From Rutpela maculata (Eukaryota > Arthropoda > Insecta > Coleoptera > Cerambycidae), in NCBI GenBank assembly GCA_936432065.2, contig OW386287.2:90315688-90379687 (forward strand): a stretch of DNA of 64,000 nucleotides, written 5' to 3'. The position numbers were made by a program, and so were the translations under genes. Shown in pieces: positions 22,740 through 33,078 of the stretch. Below the pieces are notes generated by a model, which was not told where the DNA came from, did no database searches, and was given only the letters and a program-made list of their open reading frames with translations. Every line of letters begins with the position of its first letter. Position 1 is the stretch's first letter.

Positions 22740-23125
22740 ACTTAAGTTAACTTAATTTCGGTTACGGTTACCTAACGTATATTATTTTCAGTTTTCATAG
22801 CAACGACAATTTGGTTTTTATTTACGGTTTCGGTTTTCAAGACAACGACAATTCGGTTCTCGGTTATGGTTTCAGTTTACAGATCCGTGGCAATTCGCAA
22901 ATTAATAATTACGGTGTGATTTTCAGTTACACTTTCGGTCCCTGGCTTTTTACTTGCCTTTTACCTTATATAATCTTTATAATGGATGAATCGATTTAGA
23001 TGTGGTTTTCACCATACAATTTGGTATTTCTACATCACGGTTTAAAGATTTGAACCGTATTTTTTTAACTTTAAATTCGTAATTATGGTGCGGTTTTCGG
23101 TTACGGCTTCGGTCCCTGGCACAAA
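22740..23125. repeat. Degenerate GGTT/TTACGGT-rich tract
   Basis: Repeated words such as CGGTTACGGTTAC, TTACGGTTTCGGTTTT and TTCGGTCCCTGGC, with AACGACAATT.GGTT repeated around 22800-22860. It looks like a degraded short tandem repeat; no coding role is evident. Confidence 0.55.
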
Positions 23126-23983
23126 TATGTTATTTACCTTAAATAACCAAAATATGACCATAAAAATGTTTTAGTGGCTTTCCATTAGTTGCATTTTTGT
23201 CATATTATTTTAGTCATAGTTTAACATAGAATTTTAATATAAAAATGACATAATGGCCTTTTTTAATTACCTAATAGTGATTTCTAGAAGTTACGATATG
23301 GCCACGTGGGTTTGATTATAAAATCGTTTTCAAGGTTGCCCAAAATATTATTCCCTATTCTGTTCGCCGTTATCCCTTTAAAACATAATTAATACTGCGG
23401 TTTTTATGAGAGCCACAGAAATCACTTCTATCAATCATGCTCTGTAAATATATTCATAGAATGATATCAGGATAAGCTTTGGGAAAATAAAATTGTGAAT
23501 ACTTAAAATATTACATGGGTTTTTTAACTTTCATTACCCCACTCAGATCAGAAGGTACAGAAAGTTTAATTGACTGTTGAAAGTTAACTAGGAAGAACTA
23601 ATTTGGTTTGTTTTTCATTAATGTGAAGGATAATAAAACAGATTACATTAATGAATTAAGTAAATTATGCAATACTTTAATTACAAAAAATGCATTAGAT
23701 TTCTATCAAACTTATATACTATGTAGTTTGTATATATTATAAAAATGTTTCTTTTTTACAGTGCAAGCTGTAAGATTGATCATTTTTGTAACCGACTTTT
23801 CTTCATTTCTCGTACATTTCACTACTTTACACTGATTCTGTAAATAATCGTGCTTAATTTGGAGTATTTTTTACTATTTTTTTAATACAATTGACAATTT
23901 AACCTCGCAGGATGTAATGCTGGATTGCATGGGTTGCAAATGAAATCTAATTTTGCAGTCTTTAATAATGTTCATTTCTCTAG

Positions 23984-24211
23984 ATCGAGAAGTTGTATTC
24001 CAATGTAGAGATGAAGGACCATTGAGAGCGAAGGTATACTGGGCAAGGCCTAATGGTGAACCTCTACCAGTAGGTTCAGTGGATAGAAATGGAAGGTTGG
24101 AAATGCCTAACATTCGTATTAGAGACAGTGGAACCTATCTTTGTATAGCATCTGGTTACCCTCCCAATACACCTGGAGCTCAAGTATCTGTAGATTTACG
24201 AGTGGACAGAT
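23984..24211 (+). CDS. trol: Perlecan exon 4 of window: Ig module
   Basis: A 228-nt exon, phase 1-1, acceptor TCTCTAG and donor GTAAGT. It encodes most of an immunoglobulin-like module: REVVFQC with the first cysteine, KVYWARP with the core tryptophan, then RIRDSGTYLCIASG with the D-x-G-x-Y-x-C signature. The stretch after GYPP is long for a simple I-set loop. The module sits between LDLa exons, as in arthropod perlecans where Ig modules interrupt the LDLa series. Confidence 0.88.
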
Positions 24212-24293
24212 GTAAGTATCATATTTTCATCTAAAATTAAAAATAGACTAAAAGTGTATTAATTTCTTGAATCATTTTTAATATTCTATTCAG

Positions 24294-24377
24294 TCAGAGC
24301 AAAAGGAAGTACAGTTCAATCTTCATTATCGAAATATGGTGTTTTACCACCTATAGATACTGAATATCATGGAACAG
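24294..24377 (+). CDS. trol: Perlecan exon 5 of window: linker
   Basis: An 84-nt exon, phase 1-1, separated from exon 4 by an 82-bp intron. It encodes RAKGSTVQSSLSKYGVLPPI then DTEYHGT, a serine-containing linker with no domain signature. Acceptor TATTCAG; donor GTATAA. The open frame and phase agreement support it; the domain gives no help. Confidence 0.75.
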
Positions 24378-25089
24378 GTATAAAAAACGTATAATATTGA
24401 AATCATTTTAATAATGTGATTATTCATTTTTAACTGCCCTCTGTACATGATTTTTTTGGTGAGTAATTATTACTAATATATATCAGTTTGAAAGTGTGAT
24501 AAGTCTTAGACGTTTCAAAAATAAAAAAACTTGCATGTAATACATGTATAAATGCAAGAAGTGTTTGAAAACTTTGTGAAGGCATCATAAACAATTCCAA
24601 ATTGTTTTAATTTAATTTTTATTTTTTCAATAAAATCTCTCTTACTAGTTATTACTGGTTATTATTAGCAGATTATTAACCACATGGTTGATTGTGTTTT
24701 ACAATCAACTTCAGATTAATTTCGAAGAGGAGGCAGATTGAGGTTACGTGTTTTTCATTTCTTGAATTGCGAAAGAATCTGGCACCTTTTTCAATATAAA
24801 ACAATAATGGCTGCGTTTATCCAAGTAAATTGTTACGGAGATCATAGATTGCATACAGTGGAACGTTGAGGGAATATATAGTGTTGCATATAGCGTCAAA
24901 GGCTAGAGAAAATAATATATTTCACATATATATTTTTTCCATAACCTAAAAATTTTTAATATGTGTAATATTGACAGTTCTTTGAAGCCATTCATCTTCG
25001 CAGTATTGTGACCATATATCGAAGAAAGAGCAGTAAAGTATCAATCTGCTCGGATGAATTATGCCAATCAGCCGATGTTGTCCTTTGAT

Positions 25090-25303
25090 AAACCGTTACA
25101 CCATGTTCGTTTTAGATAAACTTTTACAATAGTAATAATATATGGAGACTTCTAAATCACTGATGTTACCTATTGAGTTAGCAAGGAGACGGTGACAAAC
25201 CGTTAGACCATGTTCGTTTTAGTGAAACTTTTACAATAGTAATAATATATTGAGACTTCTAAATCACCGATGTTACCTATTGAGTTAGCAAAGAGACAGT
25301 GTT
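25090..25303. repeat. Two tandem copies of a 107-bp unit
   Basis: AAACCGTTACACCATGTTCG and AAACCGTTAGACCATGTTCG start the two units, 107 bp apart. The rest (ACAATAGTAATAATATAT, GTTACCTATTGAGTTAGCAA) matches with few changes, so the duplication is young. Confidence 0.9.
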
Positions 25304-25639
25304 GTGATATTTAGACAACTTTATCTAGGAGTTAATTATATATACTTACAGTTTCAGGTCAGGTACACTGGATGTACGTACATATATTAATATATTTAAA
25401 TCACACATAACCCCTGCATATTTAAAAGCCGTTAATTATGACTTCATTACTAGTACAGGCATATAATACAGAAAAATGGCAAATAGAAAAAGTAATATAT
25501 ATAGAAAATATATTTTCAGTTCTTAACGAATTAGTAAAACGAGTTAAGAATAAAAGTATATATATCCACTTTTTCTTGAGAAATTACCCTCATCCGGAGA
25601 CCCTCACCACATAGTCACAAAACGACAGTGGCGGCTGGT

Positions 25640-26135
25640 GAAATTTCAATATTTTTTTTCTCATCTGTGGCACATGGGACCCATACGAAATACGGTAGCC
25701 TCCCCTGGTCTAGGGACTCCTGTTTATTATTTTTTTTTTGTCATATGCATTTGACTTTTCATAAAAATACAACAATACGTTTTGGAGTTTATGAAAATAT
25801 TTTCATTATTTACTGAAATACAATGAACTGAAATTTTGTAATTTACAATTTAACAAATTACAATATTTCAATTCGTTGTATCTCAGTTAGTAATGAAAAT
25901 ATTTTCATAAACTCCAAAACGTATTGTTGTATTTTTATGAAAAGTCAAATGCATGTGACAAAAAAAAATAAATAAACAGGAGTCAGGAGACCAGGGGAGG
26001 CTACTGAATTTTAAAATTTTTTTTCGCAAACTGCTTTTTCAAAATTTTTTAGGGGTCGTTAGAGAAGTGCTTCTCTAGATGTTATTTCCCATATTTCGTA
26101 TGGGTGCCATGCGCCACAGACGAGAAAAAAATATT
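25640..26135. repeat. Foldback palindrome
   Basis: Arms of about 200 bp meet near 25855. AAAACGTATTGTTGTATTTT and its complement face each other, as do GTGGCACATGGGACCCATAC and its partner near 26110. The right arm has extra bases (about 26010-26085). No coding content. Confidence 0.85.
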
Positions 26136-26212
26136 AAAATTTCACCAGCAGAACAAATACAATTGTCGCAAAAAGGTAGTGGTTATTATATTACCAGTTA
26201 CATTTTAAATAT

Positions 26213-26950
26213 CCTCCGATTAAAGAACTTATATCTAGATACATAACAGGCTATCTTTTCACGATATACCTTATTTGCTCCTAACATAGTCACATTATAT
26301 GTCCATTAAAATAGATAGATGAACATCACATCCCATAGGCAACAGTGGCGTTGTGTGAGTAGAAAATGTGTAGAATGGTAAATATTTTCATTAAAATGAA
26401 TTGTTGCAATTCCTGCATTACCGGCTCTTTATATAACGTGATGTAGGCATACGATATTACAGTAAGATAAAACAGTAAGATAAATATGTATTGAAAGGAT
26501 ATTAAAATTTAATTGCTATTTACTTTATAACTGTAAACTGAACTTCATCATGTTACGACTATGGAACGATCGATTTTCTTCTTTTCTAAACTGCTTTCTG
26601 CAAACGGCACAGCACCTCACTATTTATTTGCACAAAATATATTGTCATTAAACTGTGTAAATATGAATAGAGAATATTATTTAGGTATTGAGCAAATCAC
26701 AACTTAAAATAAAATTACTTTTTCACCAGTTTTTGGTCGGAGAACACGAAAAACATTTATTGACATTAATGGCCGAACTGTCAACTGCAATTATGATAAT
26801 CGAACTGAAGCCGATCGTGCACGAGCGGCCGCGAATACGCCGATGGGCCAATCAGCAACTTATGGGAAGAAGTGCCTTAGAATGGGAGTCTTTCAGCGAC
26901 AAATAAATCAATGCCATTATGTATCTAGATATAAGTTCTTTAATCGGAGG
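26213..26950 (-). mobile_element. THAP-type short element, copy 2 (inverted)
   Basis: Inverted copy of 17275-18009, with ends CCTCCGATTAAAGAACTTAT and inverse. The THAP frame on the minus strand is present, but its ATG is mutated, so it is a dead non-autonomous copy. A clear target duplication was not found. Confidence 0.8.
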
Positions 26951-27242
26951 TTTAACCTTATACTTTTTTGCACATTAACATTTTTTAAGATAATTTTAAA
27001 TGTGGCTATTCCAGAGGAGTTTTATTATGCGTTTATTTGAATATTTGTATATTTGGTTTTTACTCGAAAAGATGTCATGTTCAATTTGTCCTCAAAACGT
27101 CGGATAAATATCGTATATGAGTAAATACTCGCAACACTAAAATATATTTATTTTAATTGCAACAAAAACTGCTTCATAAATATTTATTTCGCTAATACTT
27201 ATCTGCTAGAAAAAAGATGATATAGTTCTTTTATTGTAATAG

Positions 27243-27383
27243 GGGAACCACCACCAACTCTTCGTCCTCCAAAAGCTTGTGGACTTTATGAGGCAACATG
27301 CTCTAATGGAGATTGTATTCCTAAAAATAAAGTGTGCGATGGTATTTTTGATTGCGCAGATGGTTCAGATGAGAACAGATGCA
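27243..27383 (+). CDS. trol: Perlecan exon 6 of window: LDLa module
   Basis: A 141-nt exon, phase 1-1. After a proline-rich start (EPPPTLRPPKA) it encodes one LDLa module with six cysteines, CIPKNKVCDG, and the calcium motif DCADGSDENRC. Acceptor TGTAATAG, donor GTAAGT. The next exon follows after only 54 bp. Confidence 0.93.
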
Positions 27384-27437
27384 GTAAGTTAACAACAGCA
27401 TTGCATAGAAATTCTTTATATAAAGCTACTTTTCTAG

Positions 27438-27686
27438 ATCCAAATGGATGCGAACCAAATGAATATCAGTGCGCCAACAAAAAATGCATATTAAAGACCT
27501 GGAGGTGTGATGCAGATAATGATTGTGGTGATGGTTCTGATGAAGATAACTGTGGAACATCTCCCCCTGGTGCTTTGTGTCAGTACCACCAATTTGCCTG
27601 CCATTCCAATAACCAATGCATTCCAAAAAGTTACCACTGTGATACTGAAAGGGATTGTGTAGATGGTAGTGACGAAATTGGTTGTT
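27438..27686 (+). CDS. trol: Perlecan exon 7 of window: two LDLa modules
   Basis: A 249-nt exon, phase 1-1, coding for two complete LDLa modules in tandem. The first runs from NGCEPNEYQC to DGSDEDNC, the second from LCQYHQFAC to DGSDEIGC; each has six cysteines and an intact SDE calcium motif. Acceptor TTTTCTAG, donor GTAAGT. The preceding 54-bp intron has no in-frame stop, so the two LDLa exons could also be read as one. Confidence 0.93.
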
Positions 27687-27770
27687 GTAAGTAATAAAGA
27701 ACTACAAACAATTTATATTCACATATCTTCTTCTTATCCACATATAATTTATTAATTTTTTTTCTTGTAG

Positions 27771-28174
27771 CCAAACCCGTAATTTCAAGACCTCCTCCAC
27801 CTATGGTTACTCTTGATGTTGGTGATACTCTAAATATCACCTGTAGTGCTGTTGGTGTACCAACACCTGAAATCGTTTGGCGTTTAAATTGGGGCCATGT
27901 TCCCCCTAAATGTAGAACCACCAGTTTTAATGGTTTTGGAGAGTTAGTTTGTGAAGATATGAGAATTGAAAATCAAGGAGCGTACTCTTGCGAAGTCCTC
28001 AATATTAAAGGTTCAGTGTTTGCTATACCTGACACCATAGTAGTTGTAGAACAACAAAGTGTTTGTAGACCAGGATACTTTAATGTTGAGGCTAGGACTG
28101 ACAGTGAATGTATTAAATGTTTTTGCTTTGGACATACCAGCAACTGCCGATCTGCAGATCTCTTTATTTATCAA
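27771..28174 (+). CDS. trol: Perlecan exon 8 of window: Ig module and start of laminin EGF
   Basis: A 404-nt exon, phase 1 to 0. The Ig module has LNITCSAVG, the perlecan-typical IVWRLNWGHVPPKC and NQGAYSCEV, plus an extra cysteine pair (PPKC, LVCEDM). It is followed by IPDTIVVVE and a laminin EGF half-module (CRPGYF, CIKCFCFGHTSNC) that leads into the laminin IV module. This Ig-to-laminin switch is the hallmark of the domain II/III border of perlecan. Acceptor TTCTTGTAG, donor GTGAGT. Confidence 0.95.
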
Positions 28175-28449
28175 GTGAGTGTTTACTATTCATATAGATA
28201 TAGATTAAAATGTAATTGAAATATAAATTGGAACATATAATATACAATATAGATAGTAGGATGGTCCTTATTTGGGAATTTTTCCAAGAACGAAGTAATT
28301 GATTGGGTGACCACAAATTTTATATATACACCAAATCCCTTGCTTTTAAGAGTTTATTTTTTAATAATTGTCATAAAATAATAGCTGCAATCAACAATAA
28401 TTATGGAGGATATATCCTACTTACATGAATATATTGCTGCTTGTCTGTA

Positions 28450-28720
28450 GTATAGTGTCCTACAACTAATTTCAAACCTATAGTCATAATCGTTTTTCTC
28501 TGGAACTATGAATGATTTTTAAATAAAACAAAAACGAAATGTTAAATTTATTAGTTCTATTTTATATATTTTTTTTCGAATTTTTGTTCAATTTTCAGAA
28601 GTGCAAAATAAGTAATAATTTTTTTGATAATAACCCCTGGAGATATACCAACCAAAAAAATCATGTGTAATCATCTATTAATCAGCTATTATATATAAAA
28701 ATTACAGGAGTTTGAACTTT
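28450..28720 (-). repeat. Dispersed repeat near 5' end of intron 8
   Basis: Diverged inverted counterpart of 39985-40260. Shared words include AATCGTTTTTCTCTGGAACTA, the ATGATTTTTTTGGTTGG-type word and ATAATAACCCCTGGAGATAT (in inverse, ATCTCCAGGCGTTGCTAT). No coding content. Confidence 0.7.
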
Positions 28721-28761
28721 GTGGAACATAGTTAAAAAATATATAATCTGATGTGTATTTT

Positions 28762-28907
28762 GGTCAACCAAGTAAAGTATAAAAAATCTATGATTTATCC
28801 AAACAAAATTATACTCATATAAATAAAAAAATTTTGTATAATTTTTTTATACAAAATTATTTATCTATAGATAAATCATAGATTTTTATACTTTAATTGG
28901 TTGACCA
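28762..28907. repeat. Small palindromic MITE
   Basis: TGGTCAACCAAGTAAAGTAT near 28771 and inverted TGGTCAACCAATTAAAGTAT near 28906, continuing through AATCTATGATTTATC. About 145 bp, ends meeting in an AT-rich centre. Confidence 0.75.
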
Positions 28908-31637
28908 ATAGGCAACTCTGCCTGGGATTTTTCCCAAAAATTTTCTATACCATTTGAGTTAGCCACGGATTCTTATAGGAAAAATTTCGCTGAACAAGAT
29001 TTTCTAATGAAAAATGTTCCTAAACCGCGAGCGTCATGGTCAAATAATTGTTTAAACAAAATTTGTTTCGTTTTTATTTAATAAAATGAAAACGGTTTGA
29101 TGGATCCGAAAAAATCTTGATTCAATCGAAAGATATTTTCAATACGCGTCGTTTGGCGCCAGGCACAACTTATTTTGTCAACCCGTTCATTTGTTATAGC
29201 CAAAATAAATTTCTTAATTAACAAGTTGATCACTCCGAAACTAATGAGGTCAGGATATTGTTTTTTTCAAAAAAGCATGCCTTTTACACTAAAGAATATA
29301 CCATATTTTTTTTTGGCCCGATATCTTCAATACTTTTTGATTGTTTAAACAATTGGCATAATTTGTTAGTTAGCAAATAACTTTTTTCGAAAGTTTGATC
29401 GACTTCAAACCAACATTAAACGATAAATATTGATGTCGGGCATAACCCCCATAGAAGTCTGCACGAATGCAACTTTTTACTTTTGTTTATTTAAAGTTTA
29501 AATTAATTTTGCAAATTAACAAATGGAATATCTCGACTCTGGGTAAGCGTATCGAAATGGTGTTTTGTGCATATGAAAGTGCTTGGAAAAAGGAAAATTT
29601 TGAGACCAGAAAGAACTTGATTGGATAACCGGGACTGGAAATATAAGTGATATTGCGTTAGAGGCTCTAATTTGTTTACTAACAATTTTTTTGACACGAG
29701 GTTTGGTGCAAATGAAAGCTAACAAGTTTTTCCATCAACCACAAAAAGTTCTACAAAAGATATTCAATCCCTGAAGAGTTATACGCGTTTTTGACCCTTA
29801 AAAAAATTTCTCCCGCAACGTGAAAATAGTAAGATTTGACGCGCAATGGGGTGGCGGGTTCGATCCTCGGTGTGGGCAAATTTCTTTTTCGTCAAATTTG
29901 CTTTTTTTTTCGTGCAATAAAATATTTCCTATAATAAAATATTTTTTAAATTGTAAAAAACGTTATAAATAATTATTTATTCTTGAGAACTTCATTAAAT
30001 CCGTAACTCTCGAGCTGATGCTGTGCACCTGCTTTGTATGCTCTACATTTCTTATAGTCGAAATCATGGAACGGTGGAAGGGGATGGGCCCTTTTGTGAG
30101 TGGGGGATCAGTCTTTTACAACACGGTGGTCCTTGACCACGATGCGTGCAGCTGTTCGTTCTTTCCATGGATTTTCTTGCTACGTACAGACGTGTATTTT
30201 GAGATACAGTGTTTTTTCCACGTGTTCATCCAGAATTTCCATAATTAAAACAATAAAATAATGATGCTATTAAAATTGTTAAATCTTTTATTTATTATTA
30301 TTCCTCATTTACAAATAACAAAGTGTGTCTTTTTTCATGAGACGCGAACTTTTTTTCATTCTAAGAAAAAAGTGAAAAAAATAAATTATTTCCTTTTTAT
30401 TTTTGGTCTTTTTTCGACAGGCACCTCCCTCAAATAAAGTAAAACAAGCCTTCTCTTTTACAAAAAGTAGTAAAAAAAAAAACAAAAACTACCGACAAAC
30501 CCTCATTGGACAAGAACAATCATATGATTGTTGCAAGGTAGCCATTTATTTGATGAAAATTGCAAAAAAAAATTATTTACGACGTTTTTAAAAATTTCTC
30601 AGAAAGTAAAAGCATTTATTATCATAAAAAATACTTGGTTACATGAAAAAAAAGCAAATTTGTCGAAAAAAAAATTTGCCCACACCGAGGATCGAACCCG
30701 CCACCCCATTGCGCGGCAAATCTTACTATTTTCACGTTGCGGGAGAGATTTTTGTAAGGGTTAAAAACGCGTATAACTCTTCAGGGATTGAATACGTTTT
30801 GTAGAGCTTTTTGTGGTTGATGGAAAAACTTGTTACCTTTTATTTGCACCAAACCTCGTGTCAAAAAAGTTGTTAATAAACAAATTAGATCCTCTAATGC
30901 AATATCACTTATATTTCCGGTTCCGATTCTCCGATCAAGTTCTTTCTGGTCTCAAAATTTTCCTTTTTCCTAGCACTTTCATATGCACAAAACCCCATTT
31001 TGATACACTTACCCAGAGCCAAGATATTCTATTTGTTAATTTGCATAATTAATTTAAACCTTAGATAAACAAAAGCAAAAAGTTGCATTCATGCAGACTT
31101 CTAAGGGGGTTATGCCCGACATCAATATTTATCGTTTAAAGTTGGTTTGAAGTCGATCAAACTTTCGAAAAAAAAGTTATTTGCTAATTAACAAATTATG
31201 CTAATTGTTTAAACAATCAAAAAGCATTGAAGATATCGGGCCAAAAAAAATATGGTTATTCTTTGGTATAAAAGGCATGTTTTTTGAAAAAAACAATTTC
31301 CTGACCTCATTAGTTTCGGAGTAATCAATTTGTTAATTAGGAAATTTATTTTGACTATAACAAATGAACGGGTTGACAAAATGGGTTGTGCCTGGCGCCA
31401 AACGACGCGTATTGAAAATATCTTTCGATCGAATCGGATCCGTCAAACCGTTTTCATTTTATAAAATTAAAACAAAAAAAATTTTGTTTAAACAATTATT
31501 TGACCATGCAGCTCGCGGTTTAGAAAAATTTTTCATAAGAAAATCTTGTTCAGCGGATTTTTTCCTATAAGAATCCATTGCTAACGCAAATGGTATACAA
31601 AATTTGTAAAATCACCTCTTTTTTACCCTAGGCAAAC
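28908..31637. repeat. Large inverted repeat, about 1 kb arms
   Basis: The left arm (about 28908-29910) and right arm (about 30644-31637) are diverged inverted copies around a spacer of roughly 730 bp. Each arm contains GTGGCGGGTTCGATCCTCGG, a tRNA T-arm-like word, near its inner end. Reading frames within the arms are short and unrelated to known proteins. A foldback-type transposon is the likely origin. Confidence 0.88.
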
Positions 31638-32041
31638 TCGCCTACAATATACACATTAGAGTGGGCCGAAAAAACACTTTTTTTTTATATCGCTATACCT
31701 CAAAAAAGTTGCCTATCGCCTAGCTAAGCAAAATGAAAAAAAAAAAATTCAAATAAAAAAATATCTTCCGTTCGCGCATGGCGCTCAAAGTTTTAAAAAA
31801 TGTCGAAATTTCGCTTTTTTTAATTAATGTTTTATAATTGCTAAACTTAATACTAACTAAGCGCTATAGGTCCTAATGTGTAGTTTGGGAATACGAAAAA
31901 AAATTAAAACCCTTAAATAGAAAATATTTAGTGTTTGCGCAAAATGCTCAAAAAACGGCTATATTTTGTAGCTTATCAATTTTATGTTCAGTCTATATAA
32001 ATGATAAACATATTTTTATTTTCAACTTCTTTATTCAATAA

Positions 32042-32460
32042 TCATGAATCAATCACTTTAAAGTTTGATTTTTGGGAAAATTCGGGCATAATACTTCGTG
32101 ACAAGAGGGTAGTTCGTATTAATCCGTCTCTTGCGTCAGCGCCACACACTTTTTGAGATACTTCAGTCACAAGTTTGACACAGCGTTCAACCGCCTGGAT
32201 ATGACAAGGGAAACTTTGGAAATCTGATTGCGGCGATGTGTCTGTCTTTATCATTTTTATGATGTCCTCATCTGTGATTTTTCTTAGTAGTGGAGGAGAA
32301 GAGATTTTCAAACTATCCCACCAAATCATATCGACGTAGTCTGTTGCTTCAAAATTTAGTTTCGGCGTGGTGAAATTTCGAATGGTCTCTCCGTTGAAAA
32401 ATGATCGAGCTTTCAGTAGTTTGCGTAGTCCCAGTTCTCTGATAAGTTTTACTGTACATA
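32042..32460 (-). pseudogene. Fragment of a repeat-encoded protein
   Basis: The minus strand reads VKLIRELGLRKLLKARSFF, then KLNFEATDYVDMIWWDSLK, and FPCHIQAVERCVKLVTEVSQ with a GADARDGLIRT end. I recall the QAVERCVKLVTEAS-like pattern as a recurrent segment of transposon-associated hypothetical proteins in arthropods, but cannot name the family. No start is present and upstream coding is missing; a decayed copy. Confidence 0.55.
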
Positions 32461-32599
32461 TATATATTGTAGTTTGACACTCTAGTGAGATTGTAGGGCA
32501 AACATTTTTAATTTGGGACCTGATAATGTATCAGCCCATTTTACATAACCTTAGAAAATGTTAATTTCAAGACAAGACGTATTATTATTCTCTACTAAG

Positions 32600-32829
32600 G
32601 CATACTTTCACTTGTTCTGCTTTCGATTTTTGCTTATGAACTTTTTCCATTTTAAAGTGTTTTAGATAGACTAATAGATATGTCCAACCGACACGGTTTG
32701 GACATGTCTTTAGTAATCTATTTTACATGTTTCTTTTTTTCTTTCTCATACATGTTTTTAACGGTTTTAAACTGTTTTTTGTATTTGACTTACTGACACC
32801 AATAAACTATTATTATTATTATTATTATT
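32600..32829 (+). repeat. LINE 3' end with (ATT)n tail
   Basis: AT-rich 3' UTR-like sequence with CCAACCGACACGGTTTGGAC, ending in ACACCAATAAACT and a run of ATT. Typical 3' tail of a non-LTR element; no coding left. Confidence 0.55.
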
Positions 32830-33078
32830 TCATCCACTGTCATGGCAAGAATCAAATTTTCGGGATTTTCGCTCAATCACTGGGTTGATAACTTGCAATA
32901 AACTTTGATTTAGGTACTGTGATGTTCTGATAGCTTCAAAAAGTATCTTTGGACCATCTGTGAAATGTTTGCTGGTTTTGATTTTGAACCATAGAGGCAT
33001 GTAACATTTTAACACGTACAGTGTACGTGAGTTTATAAAAACCTAATGATGAAATTTGTCATTTGATATATTTTATTT

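Larger units (their letters stand above)
14480..23983 (+). other. Intron 3 (9.5 kb)
   Basis: Holds the Tc1 remnant with its insertions (16130-18542), MITEs at 19433-19756, 21591-22507 and 22521-22719, and the GGTT-rich tract 22740-23125. The stretches 14480-16129, 18560-19430 and 19757-21590 are AT-rich with no recognised gene; no additional Ig or LDLa exon was seen in any frame. Confidence 0.65.
24378..27242 (+). other. Intron 5 (2.9 kb)
   Basis: Contains a tandem duplication (25090-25303), a foldback (25640-26135) and a THAP-type element (26213-26950). The rest is AT-rich with no gene seen. Confidence 0.7.

Noticed and set aside
27384..27437. Continuous exon across exons 6 and 7 as the only form
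   Set aside because: Strong GTAAGT donor and TTTCTAG acceptor, and a linker composition unlike perlecan, favour an intron; retained as a finding instead.
30018..30248. 76-codon frame in the spacer of the large inverted repeat
   Set aside because: No domain, no recognisable similarity and no splice-compatible neighbours; likely chance.
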